Source: Palaemon carinicauda
Taxonomy: Eukaryota; Arthropoda; Malacostraca; Decapoda; Palaemonidae
Assembly: GCF_036898095.1 (NCBI RefSeq)
Contig: NC_090729.1
Location: forward strand, 83,160,439-83,224,438
DNA length: 64,000 nucleotides
Reading direction: 5' to 3'
Shown in pieces: positions 63,944-64,000 of the stretch (position 1 is the stretch's first letter; the number at the start of each line of letters is the position of its first letter). A program made the translations under genes and the position numbers. The notes beneath the pieces were generated by a model, which made no database searches, was not told the origin of the DNA, and saw only the letters and a list, made by a program, of their open reading frames with translations.

Positions 63944-64000
63944 GTTTAAATATTTTCTTATATATATATATATATATATTGTATATATATATATATATAT
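63893..64000. repeat. (TA)n microsatellite blocks at the window end
   Basis: Three TA runs separated by short breaks (GTA, GTTTAAATATTTTCT and TTG), continuing to the last base. Confidence 0.97.

Larger units (their letters stand above)
61929..64000. other. AT-rich right end, microsatellites, no gene
   Basis: No coding frame or RNA gene that I can support. It contains a C-rich run (62253-62274), a compound TA/CA/TA/GA microsatellite, a four-copy degenerate repeat near 63.4 kb and long TA runs to the window end. Confidence 0.75.

Overview
The window looks like repeat-dominated animal DNA, most likely from a decapod crustacean. The clues are dense microsatellites, no host gene that I can recognise, non-LTR and Gypsy proteins of invertebrate type, and a dispersed repeat ending in (TAA)n at about 51.07-55.73 kb that I recognise from memory as common in shrimp and crab DNA. 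The species is an inference; no database was consulted.

Layout. (1) 1-7938 and 16968-48420 form one tandem satellite with a 103-bp monomer: about 77 monomers on the left, about 305 on the right, and no visible gene. Variant monomers recur in long higher-order blocks, commonly 33 monomers (about 3.4 kb). (2) 7939-16967 is a 9.03-kb LTR retrotransposon inserted in the satellite at its TATATA step. It has two 465-bp LTRs differing at 5 sites, a primer-binding site, gag with a CCHC knuckle, pol in the order protease-RT-RNase H-integrase, and an intact 567-codon envelope-like ORF behind a splice acceptor. This is the layout of an errantivirus (env-bearing Gypsy). Gag and pol are broken by single-base indels and in-frame stops, while env is open. 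(3) 48421-56650 is a decayed Gypsy-type element at the array edge. It is split between the RT thumb and RNase H by the decapod-type repeat, which is itself split by a nearly full-length minus-strand LINE (51123-55131). (4) 56651-56748 is a single diverged satellite monomer beyond that composite. (5) 57422-61928 is a minus-strand Gypsy element with two short LTRs and decayed protease, RT, RNase H and integrase; an internally deleted LINE sits where gag should be. (6) 61929-64000 is AT-rich DNA with microsatellites and a short degenerate 60-bp tandem repeat.

The only set of genes that reads as one functional unit is gag-pol-env of the satellite-embedded element. LTR-driven genomic RNA would encode Gag and Gag-Pol, and a spliced RNA would encode Env. 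As assembled, it could not make a continuous Gag-Pol. Everything else is satellite or TE debris. I found no tRNA, rRNA, CRISPR or intact host gene. The observations most worth following up are the satellite's higher-order structure and its 11-monomer expansion, the env-only intact ORF, the nested insertions marking the array edge, and the LINE whose ORF1 is joined to ORF2.
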